DNA of 64,000 nucleotides from Bacteroidota bacterium (GTDB lineage: Bacteria > Bacteroidota > Ignavibacteria > Kryptoniales > JAKASW01), in assembly GCA_023480735.1 (NCBI GenBank), contig JAMCXB010000043.1, positions 76,750 through 140,749 on the forward strand, in the 5' to 3' direction. Positions 1 to 8,078 of the stretch are shown piece after piece. Both the position numbers and the translations under genes were made by a program. How positions within the stretch are numbered: position 1 is the first letter of the stretch; each line of letters starts with the position of its first letter. The notes under the pieces were generated by a model that was not told the DNA's origin, searched no databases, and worked only from the letters and a program-made list of their open reading frames with translations.

Positions 1-724
1 CCACACTTTCTATAAGGGAAAACCTTCCGCTGAAATCCAACGCATCAGAAGACCTCTTTATTTGAATGCAGTCCGCCGTGTCAGCTTCTCCCCCCGCGAG
101 AGCAACTCTGCTGAACGTCGATACCTTTCGAGCGAGCAGCGACCAATACTCAACCGGCCAGCGTTTCGTGAAATGATTTGCGCCCGGACAAAGAAAAACA
201 GCCTGCCCGCTCCCTGCGCCGGTGATTCTCCAGAGATTATCTGTTTTCTCTTGAACATCTCTGGGAACAAAAATCTCGGGCCTTGGGACTTCTGAGACCG
301 ATGGGTCGTAAGTCTGGGCATACTTGAGGGCGACCGATCTGATGTTTGAATATAGATTGACCTTGGTCTTCACCAGGATCGCCCGTTTGAAGATATCCTT
401 ATTGACGACTCGTACTTCTTTTGCCGTATTCTTTCTGATATAGACGCTTCGGAAATTGTTATGCAAATCGAGCGTAATCTCGAAATGTTGTGCGAGAAGT
501 GTCCTCCTGAGATTCTCCAGCCGGTGTATATCCGCGTGGTCCTGAACTAAATGGACGAAGTTGACGTTAGGATTACATCTAATGAGGTCGGCGTATTGTG
601 ACTTTACGACAAAATGGATTTCGGAATTAGGTTCAGTTTCCTTCATCAACTTCAAGAGCGGAGAAGTCAGAAGCACATCGCCCGCCGAGCTTAACCTTAT
701 GAGGAGCTTTTTTGAACTTGACAT
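1..724 (-). CDS. GT9 family glycosyltransferase (heptosyltransferase-like), 3' end beyond the window
   Basis: This gene is absent from the ORF track because it has no stop inside the window. Reading the minus strand from the ATG at 724 gives about 241 open codons. The N-terminus has the GT9 beginning (KKLLIRLSSAGDVLLTSPLL), then LDLHNNFRS, and further on the nucleotide-sugar binding type motif CPGANHFTKRWPVEYW. This family (ADP-heptose:LPS heptosyltransferases WaaC/WaaF and relatives) adds sugars to lipopolysaccharide core at the inner face of the cytoplasmic membrane. Family members are usually about 330-350 residues, so about 100 C-terminal residues lie outside. The exact sugar donor cannot be told. 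It is divergent from the AAA+ gene at 995. The ORFs listed at 58-321, 62-295 and 561-749 are shadows of it. Confidence 0.88.
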   Translation of the reverse strand, partial: MSSSKKLLIRLSSAGDVLLTSPLLKLMKETEPNSEIHFVVKSQYADLIRCNPNVNFVHLVQDHADIHRLENLRRTLLAQHFEITLDLHNNFRSVYIRKNTAKEVRVVNKDIFKRAILVKTKVNLYSNIRSVALKYAQTYDPSVSEVPRPEIFVPRDVQEKTDNLWRITGAGSGQAVFLCPGANHFTKRWPVEYWSLLARKVSTFSRVALAGGEADTADCIQIKRSSDALDFSGRFSLIESV

Positions 725-994
725 TGTTAGAAAATATGAATTTGAATGAGTAGTTTCAATTGTGAATTCCAATTCAATGCATAGGAAGTGAACGGAACTC
801 ATAAGGCCTAAGCGAGTGACTGTCTTGAATCTCAAATAATTACCGCTGAACATTTCTTGCAGCGCCGTCAATTTATACTCGAATGGCGTACAGTTGTTGG
901 TTAAACGGTCGAGGCGAAGAGGTAGGCGATGAAGAAGCTGGTTTGCATTTTGGCAAAGGTAAAAATAAATTCACAGCAGAGGTAAGAGAGAATT
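725..994. other. divergent intergenic region, GT9 / AAA+ genes
   Basis: These 270 bases separate two divergently read genes and must hold both promoters. I could not pick a convincing promoter hexamer pair. A reading of 18 codons from an ATG at 929 with a purine-rich stretch before it ends just upstream of the AAA+ gene; it is too short to support as a gene. Confidence 0.4.
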
Positions 995-2503
995 ATGAAG
1001 CAGCTGCCGCGTACCACTGATGGACTGAAAAAGAGCGGTTACAGAGTCCTTCCTGTAAAAGAAGAGATAAGGAAGAATCTGATTGCCAAACTCAACAGGG
1101 GAGAGACTTTATTTCCGGGGATAATCGGATATGATAAGACAGTAATTCCGTCGATAGTCAACGCATTACTTGCCAAACATGACATGATATTGCTGGGATT
1201 GAGGGGCCAGGCAAAGACTCGAATCGCCAGGAGTCTGGTAGGCCTACTGGACGAACAAATTCCGATTATAAAGGGATGTGAAATCGACGACAATCCATAC
1301 AGCCCGGTTTGCAAGCGTTGCGTTGATCTCGTGAAGGAACGGGGAGACGAGGTGGAATTAGACTGGCTGTCACGCGAACAGCGCTACGGAGAAAAGCTGG
1401 CGACGCCGGACGTTACGATCGCCGATTTGATCGGCGATATCGATCCGATAAAGGCGGCGGTTCAGAAGCTTCACTACTCGCACGAGGGAGCGATTCACTT
1501 CGGGATAATTCCCCGGACAAATCGCGGCATATTTACGATTAATGAGCTTCCGGATTTGCAGCCGAGGATTCAGGTGGGACTTTTCAATATAATGGAAGAG
1601 AAAGATATTCAGATACGCGGATTCAATGTAAGAATTCCTCTGGACATCATGATGGTTTTCACTGCTAACCCTGAGGATTACACGAACCGCGGGAATATCA
1701 TTACGCCACTGAAGGACAGGATCGATTCCCAAATTCTGACCCATTATCCGCGTACTCTGGAAGAAGCGATGAAGATAACAGAACAGGAAGCCTGGCTGGC
1801 CAGAGACGGCGGGAGAGAAGTTGTAATGCCGGCATATCTGAAGGAAATAATCGAAGGGATAGCATTCCAGGCCCGTGGTAGCGAATTCGTCGACCAAAAG
1901 AGCGGGGTGAGCGTTCGTATGACCATCTCCGTCATGGAGAATCTGATAAGCAGCGCCGAGCGCCGCGCGATTATCAATAACGAAAAGGTTATCGTGCCTC
2001 GGATCTGCGACCTCCAGCAGGTGCTTCCCGGCATGACCGGAAAACTCGAACTTGTTTTCGAGGGTGAACAAGAGGGATCTGTGAAGGTCAGCCGGGCGCT
2101 GATCGGCAAAGCCGTCAGGGAGACTTTCAAGAAGTACTTTCCTGATCCGCTGCAAAAACGAATACGAAACTCGCAGGGCGAAGAGCCGAAGAGGCGTGAT
2201 GACGAGTATACGCCGATCATCTCGTGGTTCGAATCTGGAAACAAGATTGAAGTTGCCGACGACATGCCGTTCGATGAATACTTCTCGGAGTTGAACAAAG
2301 TAACAAATCTAAGAGAAGTTGCCAGGCGGCATATGAAGGTTGATGATTCCAGGAAATACGAATTGGCTACTTCAATGGAATTCGTCCTTGACGGGCTGCA
2401 CCAGTTCTCCCGGATAGCGAAGGACGATACAGATAACGTAGTCGCTTATAAAGATTTAGTCGGAAGCATCTTCCCGCCTAAAGGAAGATACGAGGAGGAT
2501 TGA
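995..2503 (+). CDS. MoxR/magnesium-chelatase-like AAA+ ATPase
   Basis: A 502-residue cytoplasmic AAA+ ATPase of the MoxR/ChlI type. It has a Walker A loop GLRGQAKT at residues 68-75, a Walker-B-like strand GIFTINELPDL near 178-188 in which Asn replaces the usual first Asp, and a sensor 1 strand VFTANPEDY. Between Walker A and B there is an insertion with three cysteines (C95, C106, C109, the last two as CKRC) that might bind a metal. MoxR ATPases normally act with a VWA-domain partner to remodel or load cofactors into target proteins, and such a partner is encoded two genes downstream. The substrate is unknown. The ATG has AGAGGTAAGAGAG before it. The last bases overlap the next gene, indicating an operon. 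The ORFs on the opposite strand are shadows. Confidence 0.85.
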   Translation: MKQLPRTTDGLKKSGYRVLPVKEEIRKNLIAKLNRGETLFPGIIGYDKTVIPSIVNALLAKHDMILLGLRGQAKTRIARSLVGLLDEQIPIIKGCEIDDNPYSPVCKRCVDLVKERGDEVELDWLSREQRYGEKLATPDVTIADLIGDIDPIKAAVQKLHYSHEGAIHFGIIPRTNRGIFTINELPDLQPRIQVGLFNIMEEKDIQIRGFNVRIPLDIMMVFTANPEDYTNRGNIITPLKDRIDSQILTHYPRTLEEAMKITEQEAWLARDGGREVVMPAYLKEIIEGIAFQARGSEFVDQKSGVSVRMTISVMENLISSAERRAIINNEKVIVPRICDLQQVLPGMTGKLELVFEGEQEGSVKVSRALIGKAVRETFKKYFPDPLQKRIRNSQGEEPKRRDDEYTPIISWFESGNKIEVADDMPFDEYFSELNKVTNLREVARRHMKVDDSRKYELATSMEFVLDGLHQFSRIAKDDTDNVVAYKDLVGSIFPPKGRYEED

Positions 2504-2505
2504 GT

Positions 2506-3171
2506 TTGGTAATCGAGAAATTCGAAGACGGTCCCATCTGGACCATCGGTTATCTGGTTTACGATGAGGAATCGAAGGAAACGATGGTTATCGATGTTCC
2601 TATGTGGTCGTCGGAGAAGATATACAGGCGGATTAGACATCTCGGTCTTCGAACGAAGTACATCGTGGCAACGCACGGACACTGGGACCACATAGGCGAG
2701 ATGGAAAAGCTGGCGGATTTAACGGGCGCGGAAGTCTGTGCCCACCTGGGAGATGAGTGGTTGATGCGTGACCCGAACGGAACGCCGATCCCTCCGCCCG
2801 AACAGGTCGAACCTGTCGGCGTAGGAAATTTCCTTGAAGAAAGAGTTAAACTTCAGATTGGGAAGACAGGGTTCAGCGTAATTCATACACCAGGACATTC
2901 AGTCGGCTCAATTTGTCTTTACGCAGACGGCGAAAATGTGATTTTCACCGGCGACACGCTGTTTGCAGGTTCGATCGGACGGACTGATCTCCCTACCGGA
3001 TCGATCGAAGAAATATCGAGAAGCATTTCGGAGAAGATAATGTCCCTCCCTGATGACGTGAGAGTGTTCCCGGGACACGGTCCGGAAAGCACGTTAAAAA
3101 AGGAAAGAGCCGAGAATCAATTTGTTCAGATGATATTTGCGGAGAAAGAGAGCAAGAGTACGACGAGGTGA
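2506..3171 (+). CDS. MBL-fold metallo-hydrolase (glyoxalase II-like)
   Basis: A metallo-beta-lactamase-fold hydrolase of about 221 residues. The metal-binding motif THGHWDH is followed by HTPGHSVGS, GDTLFAGSIGRTD and GHGPEST, the pattern of hydroxyacylglutathione hydrolase-like dinuclear metal enzymes. The substrate cannot be told; many relatives act on thioesters or persulfides. The ORF track starts at TTG 2500, only one base after the GAGGAGG ribosome site at 2492-2498; TTG 2506, giving MVIEKFEDG, is better spaced and I prefer it. Either start couples it to the AAA+ gene. It lies between the ATPase and its presumed VWA partner, which suggests a shared function rather than a free-standing glyoxalase. 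Confidence 0.85.
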   Translation: MVIEKFEDGPIWTIGYLVYDEESKETMVIDVPMWSSEKIYRRIRHLGLRTKYIVATHGHWDHIGEMEKLADLTGAEVCAHLGDEWLMRDPNGTPIPPPEQVEPVGVGNFLEERVKLQIGKTGFSVIHTPGHSVGSICLYADGENVIFTGDTLFAGSIGRTDLPTGSIEEISRSISEKIMSLPDDVRVFPGHGPESTLKKERAENQFVQMIFAEKESKSTTR

Positions 3172-4281
3172 ATGATGAGATTCAGGTATTCGAGATGGAC
3201 AGAGAATTCTATGACGGACGAACAGCGGCTTCAGAACATGATTTCGCTGTTCAGCTACCTCCTCCTTCAGACAAGCGGCGATACCGAGGAGGCTCTCGAC
3301 TGGATACGGCAGCTAGGCCAGGAATATGAGCTGTTCGATGAGGACATGAGTCTCGAGGATTTCATTGACAAGTTGAAGGAACTCGGTTACGTCGAGGACG
3401 CAAAAGACGTCGTCATCATTACTTCAAAAGGAGTGCAGCGTATCAGGGAAGACGCGCTGAGAGAAGTGTTTTCTAATCTAAAGAAGAGCCCCGAGGGGTC
3501 GCACGAGTCACCGCACATGGGCCAGGGGGTGGACCGGCTGAGCGAGACCAAGAAGTACACTTTCGGAGATTTGCCGACCAATATTGACCTGACTTCGACG
3601 ATCACAAACGCGCTGAAGCACGATAGTATAGAGAATTTCCGGCTCGAGGAAGACGATATTGAGATCTACGAGACAGAGCATCTGACAAACTGTGCGACGG
3701 TTGTACTTCTGGACATCAGCCATTCCATGATTTTGTACGGCGAGGATAGAATTACGCCAGCAAAGCAGGTCTCACTGGCTCTTGCGGAATTGATCCGCAC
3801 AAAGTTTCCGAAGGATCATCTAAACATAGTCGTATTTGGCGACGATGCGAAAGAGATAACTCTTGCAGAGCTGCCGTTCGTGACAGTCGGGCCATATCAC
3901 ACGAACACTCTTGCCGCATTGCGTTTGGCTAGAAGTATTCTACGAAGGAAAGGGAACGTAAACCGGCAGATATTCATGGTCACCGACGGGAAACCTTCCG
4001 CGATATTCGAAGAGTCCGGAAAACTCTACCGTAATTCGTTCGGCCTCGACCCAAGGATAGTAAACAAAACTCTTGACGAAGCCGTCGCATGCCGGAGAGA
4101 AAAGGTCGTTATAAGCACCTTTATGGTTGCAAAGGACCCGTACCTAATCAACTTCGTAGAGGAACTCACCCGCGCGAACAAGGGGAGGGCTTACTACTCG
4201 TCCCTGAACAAGCTTGGCGAATATATCTTCGTGGACTATATCCGAAACAGAAGGAAGAAGTTCAACAGCATACTGCCTTAG
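3172..4281 (+). CDS. VWA-domain protein (presumed partner of the MoxR-like ATPase)
   Basis: A 369-residue protein with an N-terminal alpha-helical region and a C-terminal von Willebrand factor A domain. The metal-ion-dependent adhesion site is visible as LLDISHSM at about residues 179-186 (DxSxS), with a later VTDGKPSA strand. There is no signal peptide, so it is probably cytoplasmic. VWA proteins of the CoxE/BchD/ViaA kind pair with MoxR or chelatase AAA+ ATPases and present or bind the target. It begins directly after the stop of the MBL gene (TGA ATG ATG; the start may be 3172 or 3175), so the three genes are one transcription unit. No target gene is visible nearby. Confidence 0.85.
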   Translation: MMRFRYSRWTENSMTDEQRLQNMISLFSYLLLQTSGDTEEALDWIRQLGQEYELFDEDMSLEDFIDKLKELGYVEDAKDVVIITSKGVQRIREDALREVFSNLKKSPEGSHESPHMGQGVDRLSETKKYTFGDLPTNIDLTSTITNALKHDSIENFRLEEDDIEIYETEHLTNCATVVLLDISHSMILYGEDRITPAKQVSLALAELIRTKFPKDHLNIVVFGDDAKEITLAELPFVTVGPYHTNTLAALRLARSILRRKGNVNRQIFMVTDGKPSAIFEESGKLYRNSFGLDPRIVNKTLDEAVACRREKVVISTFMVAKDPYLINFVEELTRANKGRAYYSSLNKLGEYIFVDYIRNRRKKFNSILP

Positions 4282-4695
4282 GAAGTGATCCGTCGATCAG
4301 GGGACGTAGACCTGACGGTGCGCCCCTTTATCTCCACAGGAATGCAGTCATTCGCTTTATGGTTTTCTTAAACCCATTTGCAAACGGGGAGTTGCATCAT
4401 CGATTAATCTTTCATCCTATTTCGACCCAGCGAGTCCAGACCCGCGGCCTGAAGGTGTCTGTACAAAATTCTTGACTCTAAGAATTCCGTGGACTACACT
4501 TTTCGTCACAGTCAGAATAGTGTCTGTCGGATTCTAGAGGGAGATCGATACATGAAGACGGAGCTCACAAAATCACAAATCTAGCGTTATCAACAGGATG
4601 GTTTTGTACTCAATCCGTTGATTTGCTCGAAAATGATGTAGGCACGTGTTTAGGGGAGTCTGTGATTGGTTGCACAATGAAGAAGGTTAAACTTG
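4282..4695. other. gene-free stretch between VWA gene and tRNA-Pro
   Basis: About 410 bases with no credible gene. It contains a small perfect inverted repeat, AATTCTT-GACTCT-AAGAATT at 4467-4486, not followed by a T-run, so it is a weak terminator candidate at best. A ten-codon reading at 4551 follows a GAGGGAGA stretch but is too short to call. Confidence 0.4.
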
Positions 4696-4770
4696 TCGGG
4701 GCGGTGGGATTCGAACCCACGACCTCCTGGTCCCGAACCAGGCGCTCTAACCGGGCTGAGCCACGCCCCG
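4696..4770 (-). tRNA. tRNA-Pro (anticodon CGG)
   Basis: On the minus strand the sequence folds as a full tRNA: acceptor stem CGGGGCG pairing with CGCCCCG, anticodon stem CCTGG/CCAGG around the loop TTCGGGA, and the T-arm GTGGGTTCGAATCCCAC. The anticodon is CGG, reading the proline codon CCG. Position 4696 gives the discriminator base A; CCA is not encoded and must be added after transcription. The small ORFs overlapping here (for example the reading VGAVGFEPT) are typical spurious translations of a tRNA. Confidence 0.96.
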
Positions 4771-4876
4771 AATTCCGGACTAATATAACGCCCAAGTCCC
4801 TCAACAAAAAGTGAAAATTCTTGAACATTATGAGAAGTCATTTTGATTTTTGAATTCTTAGTATCCATATTCTTCT

Positions 4877-5131
4877 ATGTTCATCAAGATCAAGGTCCAT
4901 CCGAATTCAAAGAAGGACGTAGTGGTGCGAAAGGGGAGCGATAGTTTCGAAGTTTTTGTCAGGGCTAAGCCCACTGAGGGAAAGGCGAACGAGGCGACTT
5001 TGGATTCACTGAGTGAGTTTCTGAAAGTCCCACGGTCGAGATTGCGGCTGATCAGGGGCGCAACTGCGCGAAACAAGCTCGTCGAATTGTCTGATTGCCG
5101 CGGCGACCTTCTTAGTATGAAGAAGGGATGA
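4877..5131 (+). CDS. DUF167/YggU family protein
   Basis: An 84-residue protein of the YggU/DUF167 family, recognised by VHPNSKKD near the N-terminus, the central AKPTEGKANEA and the final part SRLRLIRGATARNKLVEL. The family is a small alpha/beta fold found in all domains of life; its biochemical function is not established. The length is typical. No strong ribosome site is seen before ATG 4877. It faces away from tRNA-Pro and is followed by a small membrane protein gene after 65 bases. Confidence 0.88.
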   Translation: MFIKIKVHPNSKKDVVVRKGSDSFEVFVRAKPTEGKANEATLDSLSEFLKVPRSRLRLIRGATARNKLVELSDCRGDLLSMKKG

Positions 5132-5196
5132 TAAAGTCTATCGCTTTCAAGGAAGGCCTGATTTTAAATAATCTGATAATAAGGCTAAATTAAAAG

Positions 5197-5445
5197 GTGA
5201 AAGAAATAGCGGCGCGGGCCATATCCTACATCTTCATGCCGACCACCTTTGCCATGGTCGCATTTCTTCTCCTGGCTTTCGGCCCGCAAGTACTTTTTGC
5301 ATTTCCAATCATTGGGGTTGTGGCTTGGGCTAGGATTGAACTTAAGGCGCATCCGACGGCGCAAGTAATCGCAGGTTCCGCGCTCGGAATTGTACTGACT
5401 GCAGCTCAGGCAGAAGCTTTTCTTAAATTTGCAGGGGGATACTAG
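5197..5445 (+). CDS. small membrane protein resembling the C-terminal end of PAP2 phosphatases
   Basis: An 82-residue protein with two or three hydrophobic stretches. The segment ARIELKAHPTAQVIAGSALG resembles the last catalytic motif of PAP2 lipid phosphatases (SRxxxxxHxxxD), keeping Arg and His but with Ala for Ser and Gln for Asp. The earlier PAP2 motifs are absent and the 65 bases upstream are too few to hold them, so this is a short relative or a decayed remnant rather than an active phosphatase. The start is GTG 5197; ATG 5236 is an alternative. Its stop overlaps the GTG of PolX by one base, so it is co-transcribed with it. The PAP2 link is an inference from one motif. Confidence 0.55.
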   Translation: MKEIAARAISYIFMPTTFAMVAFLLLAFGPQVLFAFPIIGVVAWARIELKAHPTAQVIAGSALGIVLTAAQAEAFLKFAGGY

Positions 5446-7169
5446 TGGATAAGAAACAGATTATCGGAGCGCTGGAGGAGATATCTTCTCTGCTGGAACT
5501 GAAGGGAGAAGACAAGTTCAAGGTAACTGCATATTCCAGAGCCGCACGGTCAATCAGCCGGTCCACTCTGGACGTCGTGGATCTTATTGAGAAGGGCGAA
5601 GCGAAGAAAATTCCCGGAGTTGGCGATGCGCTCTCGAAGAAACTTACGGAGCTGGTAGAAACCGGCAGACTCGGCTACCTGGAAGATCTCAGGAATTCAT
5701 TTCCGGCGGGACTCCTCGGCTTATTCGAAATACGAGGACTCGGTCCGAACAAAGTGCGGTCGCTTTACGAACAGCTCGATGTGAAATCTGTCTCCGAGCT
5801 GGAGTATGCATGCAATGAGAACAGGCTTTCCTCGCTAAAGGGGTTCGGAAAGAAGACGCAGGATAAGGTGCTTGCTGAAATAAGGAGAGTAAAGGCAAAC
5901 AGCGAATATCGTTTGCTGAATGTAATCCACGAGACTTCATTGCGTATTTCGCAGACGCTTGAAAAGCTGACGGGCGTAGAACGTTATCAATTTACGGGAA
6001 GTTACAGACGGAGACGCGAGACAATTCGAGACATCGATTGTGTAATCAACTTCAGGTCCGGCGAACGTGACAAACTTTTCGCTTCACTTCAGAGAATGAA
6101 GGGGGTGAAGGAGGTTAAGGATGTTCAGGATGACCTGGTATCCGTGATTTGGGAAAACGGCGTTCCGGTCGAATTCATTATAGTTAACAAGGCGGAGTAC
6201 CCATTTGCCGTTCTACATTCGACGGGAAGCAAAGATTTCTTCGGCAGGCTGAAAGAATACGCCTCATCTCGCGGATACAGTCTCGGGATGCGAGAGCTAA
6301 AGAAAGGAAGGGACAAGATCCGCTTTGAATCCGAAGAAGAAATTTTTGGTGAAATAGGACTTCAATTTGTTCCGCCGGAACTTCGTGACGATGAAGATGC
6401 GGTGACAGCGGCGTCAAAAGGAGAGATACCCGAGCTCGTAAAGGTGGAGGACATTCTTGGTCTCTTTCACATTCATACGAATTGGAGTGATGGGGCCGAC
6501 TCACTCGAAGCCATGATTGCCGGGGCTCGGAATTTGGGCCTTCGTTATCTGGGATTGAGCGATCATAGCAAGGCCGCCTTCTACGCCAACGGTCTGGATG
6601 AAAAGCGTTTAAAGGAGCAAGCCGGCGCAGTCGAGAAATTTAACAGTGAGCATGAAGACTTTCTGGTCTTCAAAGGGAGCGAAGTTGATATTCTGGCCGA
6701 CGGTAAGTTAGACTTCAGTGACACTGCGCTAAAGAAACTTGATTTTTCCGTGGGGTCCGTTCATAGCAAGCTGAACATGAAGAAAGAGGAAGCGACAAAA
6801 CGGCTGGTGAGCGCTCTGAAGAATCCGTATTTGACGTTCCTCGGTCACATGACCGGTAGGTTGCTGCTCGGCAGAGATGGTTACGAAGTCGATATAGACG
6901 AAGTTATCAAGACGGCCGCTCGCAACAGAAAAGTTATTGAGATAAACGCTAATCCTCACCGTCTCGACATTGACTGGCGGCACTTGAAGAAAGCAAAGGC
7001 AGCGGGAGTAAAATTCTCGATTAATCCGGATGCCCATTCCGTCGCGGGATTAGCTGATTTCATTTACGGGGTATTCATTGCCAGGAAGGGATGGCTGACG
7101 AAGGAAGATCTGTTGAATACTATGAGCGCGGACCAAGTGAAGAAATTTCTGGATGATGCCAAAAGTTAA
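5445..7169 (+). CDS. polX: DNA polymerase X family protein with PHP domain (PolX)
   Basis: A 574-residue bacterial PolX. The first part has helix-hairpin-helix segments (IPGVGDALSKKL near 56-67, then a GLG and a KGFGKKT loop). The polymerase palm carries GSYRRRRETIRDID at 185-198, giving catalytic Asp196 and Asp198; the third acidic position seems to be Glu243 (VPVEF) where Asp is usual. The C-terminal PHP domain begins near residue 340 with FHIHTNWSDG and continues with SDHS, GSEVDIL, GSVHS, GHMTG, NANPHRLD and NPDAHS, the metal ligands of a 3'-5' exonuclease. Bacterial PolX fills small gaps in base-excision repair. It starts at GTG 5445, overlapping the previous stop. Confidence 0.92.
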   Translation: MDKKQIIGALEEISSLLELKGEDKFKVTAYSRAARSISRSTLDVVDLIEKGEAKKIPGVGDALSKKLTELVETGRLGYLEDLRNSFPAGLLGLFEIRGLGPNKVRSLYEQLDVKSVSELEYACNENRLSSLKGFGKKTQDKVLAEIRRVKANSEYRLLNVIHETSLRISQTLEKLTGVERYQFTGSYRRRRETIRDIDCVINFRSGERDKLFASLQRMKGVKEVKDVQDDLVSVIWENGVPVEFIIVNKAEYPFAVLHSTGSKDFFGRLKEYASSRGYSLGMRELKKGRDKIRFESEEEIFGEIGLQFVPPELRDDEDAVTAASKGEIPELVKVEDILGLFHIHTNWSDGADSLEAMIAGARNLGLRYLGLSDHSKAAFYANGLDEKRLKEQAGAVEKFNSEHEDFLVFKGSEVDILADGKLDFSDTALKKLDFSVGSVHSKLNMKKEEATKRLVSALKNPYLTFLGHMTGRLLLGRDGYEVDIDEVIKTAARNRKVIEINANPHRLDIDWRHLKKAKAAGVKFSINPDAHSVAGLADFIYGVFIARKGWLTKEDLLNTMSADQVKKFLDDAKS

Positions 7170-7443
7170 ATTTGTGCCTTTAAGTAAAGAGGTCGAAATA
7201 AAAAAGGGAGAGACGCTCTTCAAAGCCGCCCGTGTTAACGGAGTCCCGATAGGAAGTTCATGCCGGGGAGATTGTATTTGCGGCTGGTGCAAAGTGGAAG
7301 TACTGGATGGGATGGACAATCTTTCGCAGCCGTCGGAATGTGAGAAGAAACTCATGTCGAGAGGAAATTACGGACTGAATGAGCGGGTGGCATGCACAAC
7401 AATGGTGTTCGGAGACGTGAGCATTACAACGGGGTACTGGTAG
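7153..7443 (+). CDS. [2Fe-2S] ferredoxin
   Basis: A 96-residue ferredoxin of the beta-grasp [2Fe-2S] type. The cluster ligands lie in SSCRGDCICGWCKVEV (a C-x5-C-x2-C spacing with one additional Cys) and in VACTT near the C-terminus. This spacing is that of adrenodoxin-like rather than plant-type ferredoxins. It would carry single electrons in the cytoplasm; the partner is unknown. The gene overlaps the end of PolX by 17 bases and its stop overlaps the GTG of the ubiquitin-like gene, so it belongs to a tight group with the next two genes. Confidence 0.9.
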   Translation: MMPKVKFVPLSKEVEIKKGETLFKAARVNGVPIGSSCRGDCICGWCKVEVLDGMDNLSQPSECEKKLMSRGNYGLNERVACTTMVFGDVSITTGYW

Positions 7444-7694
7444 TGCAGGTCTTTATTTGTAAAGGCTTCTCCGGGGAAATCTTGAGAATGGAAATCGATG
7501 CGGAAAGTACCGTGGAAGACCAAAAGGCAAAGTTAGCCTCCAAAATGTTTGGCTGGAGTGACGGAGACGGCTCCTACGGGCTAATCAATGTAACCAAAAG
7601 GTTTGAATATTCGCCGGACGACATCATTAAGGAAAACACATCGGAGAACGATGTTCTCCTGATAATAAATTCAAACAACTCTTCACGGTGTTAA
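7443..7694 (+). CDS. ubiquitin-like beta-grasp small protein
   Basis: An 83-residue protein. The ORF track begins at ATG 7392 inside the ferredoxin, but the GTG at 7443, overlapping the ferredoxin stop by one base, gives MQVFICKGFSGEILRMEID and is preferred. The sequence lines up by eye with ubiquitin: MQVF against MQIF at the first strand, VEDQKAKLASK against IENVKAKIQDK in the helix, and a closing NDVLLII strand. There is no C-terminal Gly-Gly; it ends in SSRC, so classical conjugation would need processing or does not occur. It stands between two [2Fe-2S] protein genes, suggesting a redox or sulfur-related role, which is inference. I cannot name a known family for it. Confidence 0.65.
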   Translation: MQVFICKGFSGEILRMEIDAESTVEDQKAKLASKMFGWSDGDGSYGLINVTKRFEYSPDDIIKENTSENDVLLIINSNNSSRC

Positions 7695-7697
7695 GAT

Positions 7698-8078
7698 ATG
7701 AGATACATTAGGCACATCTTTATTTGTACTAACAAAAGAAAAGAGGACGATCCCAAGGGCTCCTGCGCGCAGAAAGGGAGCGAAGAGATTCGCGATATCT
7801 TCAAGAAAGAGCTGCATGCGCGCGGTTTGAAGACAAAAGTGCGCGCAAACAAATCAGGTTGTCTGGACGTTTGTGAACATGGGCCGAATGTCGTCATCTA
7901 TCCGGAGGGAGTCTGGTATAGTCACGTGACGAAAGATGACGTGGTCGAAATCATAGAGAAACACATTATCGGCGGCAAAGTGATTGAGCGGCTGCTGTTG
8001 AACGACCCGAGGTACAAGCCCGATAAAATGGCCTATCCTCCGATGAAAACGCAGGAAGTCAAACCTTCTGTCGGCTGA
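7698..8078 (+). CDS. thioredoxin-like [2Fe-2S] ferredoxin
   Basis: A 126-residue protein of the thioredoxin-fold [2Fe-2S] family (related to the NuoE C-terminal part and to Aquifex ferredoxin). It begins RHIFICTNKR, has the first cysteine pair as C-x12-C (ending GSCAQKGS) and the second as SGCLDVCEHGP (C-x3-C), then VVIYPEGVWYSHV, which is characteristic. It probably transfers electrons or serves as a cluster scaffold in the cytoplasm. It starts three bases after the ubiquitin-like gene and closes the trio. A CGGCTG/CAGCCG inverted repeat lies just downstream (about 8091-8116) without a T-run, a possible weak terminator. Confidence 0.9.
   Translation: MRYIRHIFICTNKRKEDDPKGSCAQKGSEEIRDIFKKELHARGLKTKVRANKSGCLDVCEHGPNVVIYPEGVWYSHVTKDDVVEIIEKHIIGGKVIERLLLNDPRYKPDKMAYPPMKTQEVKPSVG

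Noticed and set aside
1370-2155. 261-residue minus-strand ORF inside the AAA+ gene
   Set aside because: It is antisense to a well supported MoxR-like gene and has no recognisable family features.
4089-4475. 128-residue ORF in another frame at the end of the VWA gene
   Set aside because: More than half of it lies inside the VWA domain in a different frame, and the remainder has no features.
4623-4868. ORFs across the tRNA-Pro region (VGAVGFEPT and RPDKFNLL type readings)
   Set aside because: These are translations of the tRNA and its flanks, a well known artefact.
7392-7442. N-terminal extension of the ubiquitin-like gene to ATG 7392
   Set aside because: It would overlap the ferredoxin by 52 bases; the GTG at 7443 gives the proper beta-grasp start.
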